In this document: positions 33,260 to 33,396 of the stretch, piece after piece
Layout of the letters: every line of letters begins with the position of its first letter
Position numbering within the stretch: the first letter of the stretch is position 1
NCBI GenBank assembly: GCA_017857395.1
Contig: JAFMDF010000070.1
Span: 1 to 33,396 of the forward strand
DNA length: 33,396 bases
Source of the DNA: Bacteroidota bacterium
GTDB lineage: Bacteria; Bacteroidota; Bacteroidia; Chitinophagales; Saprospiraceae
Direction of reading: 5' to 3'
The notes under the pieces: generated by a model
Database searches by the model: none
What the model was told of the DNA's origin: nothing
Seen by the model: the letters and a program-made list of their open reading frames with translations, nothing else
Program-made: the position numbers and the translations under genes

Positions 33260-33396
33260 GTTTTCTCGTTTTGTTTTATATGCATTTTTGACGCTGAGAG
33301 ACGCTGTTTGAAATTATGAATTATTATGTTTTCTTATCAAGCAATAGTCCGTGCAATTTTTTAGGTAAAAAAACTTGACAAAAATAAAAAAAGCCG
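33260..33396. promoter_or_regulatory. Leader/promoter region of the symporter-led cluster
   Basis: 137 bp to the window end, upstream of the first gene of the cluster. It holds a short direct repeat (GACGCTGAGAGACGCTG, about 33290-33306). A TAATTTCA word (minus strand, near 33314) loosely resembles the Bacteroidota TAnnTTTG -7 element. The promoter call is weak. Confidence 0.25.

Noticed and set aside
1-33396. CRISPR array, tRNA or rRNA genes
   Set aside because: No regularly spaced repeats, and no cloverleaf or rRNA-like sequence was seen by eye on either strand.

Overview
The window looks like a chromosomal segment of an AT-rich marine or free-living member of the Bacteroidota, possibly Saprospiria-like. 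The evidence is two large secreted proteins with type IX secretion (T9SS) C-terminal sorting domains, a BT4734/VirE-N type primase-like protein, weak Shine-Dalgarno signals, and the general gene content. The genus is an inference and cannot be fixed from this sequence.

Layout. 1-1.3 kb: a lone TnpB (IS200/IS605 accessory RNA-guided nuclease) with its probable right end and reRNA at the window edge. 1.5-7.4 kb: two T9SS-exported proteins, one with leucine-rich repeats and one with a glycosidase-like domain. They share a Cys-containing module that occurs three times in each; a small unknown gene lies between them. 7.4-8.7 kb: a gene-poor stretch with decayed gene fragments and a strong hairpin. 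8.7-12.3 kb: a MetE-like methyltransferase and an exported sulfatase. 12.4-16.6 kb: a visibly more AT-rich island holding a stand-alone reverse transcriptase of the unknown-group/defence (DRT-like) type. Directly upstream of it is about 430 nt of structured non-coding DNA whose ends can pair in a 14-bp helix. A divergent protein with two YodC/DUF2158-like domains and a BT4734-like protein complete the island. 16.8-21.8 kb: aceF, aceE and a divergent Lrp/AsnC regulator, sitting exactly inside a broken copy of an NTF2/SnoaL-like gene and flanked by a 12-bp direct repeat. 22.3-24.05 kb: a beta-lactamase-fold exported protein that has lost its catalytic motifs. 24.1-33.3 kb: a co-directional cluster with two tandem-SnoaL paralogues, a methyltransferase, serine dehydratase, GcvH, an SDR, an SMP-30-type lactonase and a sodium/solute symporter.

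The co-directional metabolic genes (8.7-12.3 and 24.1-33.3 kb) look like two parts of one locus. Nearly every gap longer than about 60 bp between them is filled by one member of two families of intergenic inverted repeats. Family A has three copies with perfectly matched arms and compensatory base changes. Family B has three inverted copies and one degenerate copy. Import by the symporter, lactone hydrolysis, dehydrogenation, SnoaL-type chemistry, methyl transfer and desulfation could form a catabolic route for an unknown, possibly sulfated or methylated substrate. GcvH, SdaA and the pyruvate dehydrogenase would take one- to three-carbon products to acetyl-CoA. That pathway is inference.

The best candidate for an undescribed system is the reverse transcriptase with its upstream structured RNA. 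Other points of note are the AUA codon in the start position of gcvH, the pyruvate dehydrogenase block inside a pseudogene, and the covarying hairpins.
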